Source: Bradymonadales bacterium (lineage in GTDB: Bacteria > Myxococcota_A > Bradymonadia > JAFGEP01). From it: a stretch of 45,356 bases of DNA. Location of the stretch: NCBI GenBank assembly GCA_016931535.1, contig JAFGEP010000147.1:1-45356 (forward strand), read 5' to 3'. This document shows positions 42,344-45,356 of this stretch, piece after piece (position 1 is the first letter of the stretch; every line of letters begins with the position of its first letter). Below the pieces are notes generated by a model, which was given only the letters and a program-made list of their open reading frames with translations, searched no databases and was not told the DNA's origin. Both the position numbers and the translations under genes were made by a program.

Positions 42344-44131
42344 TCAAATGCCTGCCTTGCAGTACAGGCACTCGGTCCAGTCCTTGGGCACCGGGCGCCC
42401 GCATACCGGACAGACGCCCTTGCCAGGAGTGATGGCCACTGTCTTGGCCACGTCATCCTTTTCCCCTGCCTTCTTGGCGGAGGGGGGTGCCGCTGCCTGG
42501 GGAGGCGCTCCCCCGGGACCAAACGGCACCGGTTTGGCCACCTCTTCCGGCCCCGCTTCGGCATCTTCCGGCAAGGCTTCCATGCCGGCCGCACAGAACA
42601 TGCACTCCTTCCAATCCTTGGCCATCACCCGGTGGCACTTGGGACAGATCCGCTGGCCGGTCCTGTCCGCCCAGTGGGCGGCTGCCGCCGCCGTCCCCAT
42701 GGCCGCTGCCGCCGCTGCTTCGGCAGCCTTGTCCTCCTGGGTCTTGCCATCCATCTCGTCCAGCGCCTTCTGGGCTTCCTCCGCCTTCTTCACCTCCTCC
42801 GGCACCTCCTCCAGCGGCTCCAACCCCGAGGCACAGAACAGGCAATGGTCCCACTCCGGCTGCATCTTTCGGTTGCACTTGGGACAGAACGCCTTGCCCT
42901 TGTCCACCACCTCCTGCAGCTTCTTGCGCTTCTTGATCTCCTCCCGGGAAACCTTCATCTTGCCCAGCATGAAGAACAGGATCACCAGGCCGATCGCCAC
43001 CACCACCAGGATGATACCGGCGGCGATCAGGTAGGGGATGATGTTGAGCCGAGTGGCCTGGGGTTGCACCTCCAGGTAGTAGGGCCGACTCTCGATGTTG
43101 GTGATCACCTGGTAGCTGGAAGCTTCCGGAAAACGAACCGTCAGCACCACCTCGTACTCCCGCCCGGGCTCCACCGTGAACGACGGCTCCAGCACCAGCT
43201 CTCGCGTCAGCTCGTCCGCCAGCTGCCCATAGGCTCCCCCCGAGGCGGCCCCCGCCGGCGCCGACAGCGCGCCGATGTTGTACACCACCCGGTGGGTTCC
43301 CCCCGTCTTCCGCGCCAGGACCTGCAACACCTCCAGGTAGTCCGGCCGAGTTTCGTTGAATCCGATGGTGTACACCCGCGCGTTGACCCGCCTCAGCTCA
43401 TCCAGGTACTCCCGCAGGGCCGCCTGGTGATCCTGCAAAAGCTGCCGCTGCGAGGCCCGATAGGCCCGAGCGTAGTCATCGGCGGTCGCCTCCGGGCCCA
43501 GCACGATCTCGTCCACCGAGTCTCCCAGCCGTACATCCAGCCCGGACCCCACCAGGATGATGACCCGCCGCCGCCCCAGCGGCAACGGCTCCAGGTGTAG
43601 GATCGCCTCGTCCAGCGCCGACAACATGTAGGGTCGGCCGATACGGGCCATGATGCCCTCTGGATCGCGAAACTTCTCCACCAGCTCCGCGGCATTCCCG
43701 TCGTGCGGCAACACCCCGTCCCCGTAGACGAAGACGGCACAGCTGTCCCCCTCTTCCGCTACCCGGTTGGTCTGGAACCAGCCCGCTCCCTCCGCGGCCG
43801 CCACGACATAGTTCACCCCGAACCCCTCGTAGCCCGGCAGCACCAGCGCGTAGTCGGTGCCCCGCCCGGAGTCCAAAAAGGTGTTCGCCTTCAGCCCATT
43901 CCCCGAAAACCGGTTGGCCTGTCCGAAGGAGACCTCGAGGTACTCGAAGTCTGCCAGCGGCGGCGCCTGACCGAAGCTGTCCAGCACCGTCGCCAGGATC
44001 ACCGGCCGACCGTCCGGCGGCGTGATGATCTCGTTGATCTTGGAGTAGTACTCCACCGCCCCCGCCGTTGCCGGCAGGGCCACCAATACAGCGGCGACTA
44101 GCGCCATGCACCTGGTTTTCGTTTTCAACAT
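42344..44131 (-). CDS. Exported VWA-like protein with three cytosolic zinc ribbons
   Basis: A 595-residue protein. A signal peptide (MLKTKTRCMALVAAVLVALP, cleaved near ATAGA) precedes a VWA-like periplasmic domain (30-360; RVIILVGSGLDVRLG takes the place of the usual DxSxS, so the metal site is degenerate). A membrane helix (about 363-388) is followed by a basic segment and three zinc ribbons of CPxC...CxxC type: CPKCNRKMQPEWDHCLFC, CPKCHRVMAKDWKECMFC and CPVCGRPVPKDWTECLYC. An Ala/Glu-rich linker separates the first two. Membrane signal transducer is inferred. The ATG at 44131 overlaps the upstream gene; GGGTGGGG precedes it. It lies 28 nt before the amidase. Confidence 0.8.
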   Translation of the reverse strand: MLKTKTRCMALVAAVLVALPATAGAVEYYSKINEIITPPDGRPVILATVLDSFGQAPPLADFEYLEVSFGQANRFSGNGLKANTFLDSGRGTDYALVLPGYEGFGVNYVVAAAEGAGWFQTNRVAEEGDSCAVFVYGDGVLPHDGNAAELVEKFRDPEGIMARIGRPYMLSALDEAILHLEPLPLGRRRVIILVGSGLDVRLGDSVDEIVLGPEATADDYARAYRASQRQLLQDHQAALREYLDELRRVNARVYTIGFNETRPDYLEVLQVLARKTGGTHRVVYNIGALSAPAGAASGGAYGQLADELTRELVLEPSFTVEPGREYEVVLTVRFPEASSYQVITNIESRPYYLEVQPQATRLNIIPYLIAAGIILVVVAIGLVILFFMLGKMKVSREEIKKRKKLQEVVDKGKAFCPKCNRKMQPEWDHCLFCASGLEPLEEVPEEVKKAEEAQKALDEMDGKTQEDKAAEAAAAAAMGTAAAAAHWADRTGQRICPKCHRVMAKDWKECMFCAAGMEALPEDAEAGPEEVAKPVPFGPGGAPPQAAAPPSAKKAGEKDDVAKTVAITPGKGVCPVCGRPVPKDWTECLYCKAGI

Positions 44132-44586
44132 CCCCACCCGCGCCGAGCACATACGACCTCGAGGGCCTCCGAGCACAATCCCCTGGAATCATCCGAGCCG
44201 TCCAGCACGGCCGCCCGAAATCGAATGACTTCGGCCCGCTCCTCCTCCCCGGTCGGCCTCACAACGGCCGGCATCCACTCCCAAACCCAGCGGTTCACCC
44301 CACCGCCCAGGTGTGCCGCATCCGGATCCAGTTGATCGAACCAGGACTCCTCCCCCTCCCGGGCAATGACCACCGGTGGCGGTGCATCCAGCTCCCCGGC
44401 GTTGGGCAAGACCAGCTCGATCTCTACCGGGTAGCCGAACCCCTGGCGAAAGTGGGAGAATCGAAGCCTGCCTCCCGACAGCTGTCGTGACGAGAGCCGG
44501 CCTTCGGATGGCACGGTCAGGCCGTCGTGCAGGGTGGCGGCGATCCCGACCGTAGACAACAATGTCAAAAACTCGCGTCTTTTCAT
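44125..44586 (-). CDS. Tat-exported unknown protein
   Basis: A 153-residue protein with a twin-arginine-type signal KRREFLTLLSTVGIAATL, then a beta-rich domain (RLRFSHFRQGFGYPVEIELV, WVWEWMPAVVRP). The last residues contain two or three Cys. No family recognised. The frame extends upstream of the ATG at 44586 but that part lacks codon bias and a start signal. Its stop overlaps the start of the next gene by seven bases, so the two are probably coupled. First gene of the six-gene minus-strand run. Confidence 0.7.
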   Translation of the reverse strand: MKRREFLTLLSTVGIAATLHDGLTVPSEGRLSSRQLSGGRLRFSHFRQGFGYPVEIELVLPNAGELDAPPPVVIAREGEESWFDQLDPDAAHLGGGVNRWVWEWMPAVVRPTGEEERAEVIRFRAAVLDGSDDSRGLCSEALEVVCARRGWGC

Positions 44587-44593
44587 GGTCGCC

Positions 44594-44601
44594 AGTATAC
44601 A
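44594..44601. promoter_or_regulatory. Overlapping divergent -10 candidates
   Basis: The palindromic core GTATAC (44595-44600) gives TATACA on plus (44596-44601) and TATACT on minus (44599-44594). It lies 12 nt before the folK ATG and 7 nt before the Tat-protein ATG, so leaders would be near zero. No good -35 box is seen for either. Leaderless or nearly leaderless mRNAs are inferred. Confidence 0.35.
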
Positions 44602-44613
44602 CTCCCGGTCGTG

Positions 44614-45144
44614 ATGGACCAAAGCGGTTATGTGGGCCTCGGCAGCAACCTCGGGAATCGACTGGGCTTTCTCCTCGATGCCGCCAGCCTGCTGTGCACC
44701 CCCAAGATCTGGGTGACCTCGGTCAGTCAATTGTACCAGACGCCACCGATGCACGTCACCACACAACCGCCTTTCCTCAATGCGGCCGTCTCTATCCGCA
44801 CCTCCCTCTCTCCCCACGATCTCCTCGACCACCTGCATGACATCGAGCACCGACTGGGGCGCCGACGCACCCTACCGTTCGGCCCCAGGACCATCGATCT
44901 GGACATCCTGCTGTGGGGGGAACGAGGCCAGCTGGTCCATCACTCGCCCTCCCTCGACATCCCCCACCCCCGACTCCCCGAGCGGGCCTTCGCCTTGCTG
45001 CCCCTGGCCGATCTGGCCGGCGACCTCCTGCATCCCATCCTGGGACGCACCATCCGACAGCTCGCCGAACAAGCCGATCAGACCGGCATCCAGCTGGTGG
45101 ACTCCCCCCTCTGGCCTCCCCCCCTTGCCGTGCAAGCGGGGTAG
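44614..45144 (+). CDS. folK: 2-amino-4-hydroxy-6-hydroxymethyldihydropteridine pyrophosphokinase
   Basis: A 176-residue HPPK. The start VGLGSNLGNR is the family signature, followed by SVSQLYQTPP, FLNAAV, the catalytic GPRTIDLDIL (about 89-98) and HPRLPERAFALLPLADLA. It transfers pyrophosphate from ATP to the pterin in folate synthesis, in the cytosol. Length is slightly above the usual 160. No clear ribosome-binding site precedes the ATG (GTG at 44611 is an alternative), consistent with a near-leaderless mRNA. The stop codon touches the first base of the 56-bp repeat. Confidence 0.93.
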   Translation: MDQSGYVGLGSNLGNRLGFLLDAASLLCTPKIWVTSVSQLYQTPPMHVTTQPPFLNAAVSIRTSLSPHDLLDHLHDIEHRLGRRRTLPFGPRTIDLDILLWGERGQLVHHSPSLDIPHPRLPERAFALLPLADLAGDLLHPILGRTIRQLAEQADQTGIQLVDSPLWPPPLAVQAG

Positions 45145-45278
45145 GTGCCGCGAAGCGGCAGAGGGGGCGATCCTCCCCCGAGGGCAGAGCCCCGGGGGAG
45201 GTGCCGCGAAGCGCCGGAGGGGGTGATCCTCCCCCGAGGGCAGAGCCCCGGGGGAGGTGGCGGCGCAGCCGCCGGAGG
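45143..45278. repeat. 56-bp tandem hairpin repeat, 2.4 copies
   Basis: Units begin AGGTGCCGCGAAGC at 45143 and 45199, and a diverged third at 45255, period 56 bp. Each full unit contains a 9-bp stem CCTCCCCCG/CGGGGGAGG enclosing GGGC-AGA-GCCC (45172-45201 and 45228-45257), plus a small GCCGC/GCGGC hairpin in copy 1. The first hairpin may serve as terminator of folK. The third copy stops after GCCGGAGG. Confidence 0.8.
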
Positions 45279-45356
45279 GTGCGCTCACGAGCGTCGAAGA
45301 TCAGAGAGGTGCAAGTCCTCTCCGGGCATACGCTCTCCGGCCCGTAACCGAAAGAA
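45279..45356 (+). mobile_element. Probable 5' end of a group II intron
   Basis: GTGCG, the typical group II intron start, begins at 45279 exactly where the third repeat copy breaks off. Downstream lies a 6-bp hairpin GAGAGG/CCTCTC around TGCAAGT (45304-45322), a CGGGC/GCCCG stem and ending AACCGAAAG, features that resemble domain I of bacterial introns. Only 78 nt are visible, so the intron identity, class and reverse transcriptase cannot be confirmed. Confidence 0.5.

Noticed and set aside
45143..45278. Tandem repeat as a CRISPR array
   Set aside because: The whole 56-bp unit is conserved with no unique spacers, and no cas genes are near.

Overview
The window is 45.4 kb of GC-rich, densely coding bacterial chromosome. 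There are no tRNA or rRNA genes, no CRISPR array and no phage structural genes. Gene content points to a Gram-negative, probably deltaproteobacterial / Myxococcota-like (possibly Bradymonadota-like) lineage. The hints are a MoxR/DUF58/von Willebrand cluster, lipoproteins with an Asp-rich linker after the anchoring Cys, an FHA protein, an AsmA-like transglycosylase and a fatty-alcohol-oxidase-type GMC enzyme. This placement is inference. The window may well come from an uncultured genome.

Layout. (1) 1-2.4 kb: a truncated palindromic repeat array, then a double-AAA ATPase (-). (2) 2.6-6.3 kb (+): a lipid-oxidation-like set (short-chain dehydrogenase, unknown 184-aa protein, GMC oxidoreductase) behind a promoter that carries an 18-bp operator resembling the FadR/TetR type. 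(3) 6.3-15.1 kb (-): coiled-coil membrane protein, MoxR, DUF58, BatA-like VWA and double-VWA/GATase-like protein, with overlapping or near-overlapping cistrons. (4) 15.2-19.6 kb (-): a small orphan, a DUF4097-type protein, and a GT51 transglycosylase fused to an AsmA-like region. (5) 19.8-22.5 kb: small orphans, a minimal SPFH protein and CorA. (6) 22.7-30.7 kb (-): GNAT, a two-domain lipoprotein, a metallo-beta-lactamase/Smr fusion, RNase E/G with a long basic tail, and a secreted L,D-transpeptidase-like protein. (7) 30.9-33.2 kb (+): an unknown Cys-containing protein and MiaB. (8) 33.6-44.6 kb: an FHA/coiled-coil protein, a Ycf46-type AAA ATPase and a membrane protein on the plus strand. These converge on a minus-strand set made of a Tat-exported protein, a triple zinc-ribbon membrane protein, an amidase with a degenerate LytM domain, DUF1257 (Ycf35), DUF2997 and an unknown 260-aa protein. 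(9) 44.6-45.4 kb (+): folK, a 56-bp tandem hairpin repeat, and what looks like the first 78 nt of a group II intron breaking the third repeat copy.

The most interesting part is region 8. Ycf46-like AAA, Ycf35/DUF1257 and DUF2997 are families known mainly from cyanobacteria and plastids and are poorly characterised. Here they sit together with a phosphopeptide-reading FHA/coiled-coil scaffold, an unknown partner protein and envelope-facing proteins. A reasonable hypothesis is an ATP-driven assembly or remodelling complex, sensed through FHA and linked to the cell envelope. The MoxR/VWA cluster (region 3), the AsmA-GT51 protein and the secreted hydrolase-like proteins suggest that much of this locus serves envelope assembly and quality control. 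All function assignments rest on motif recognition by eye; no database search was run.
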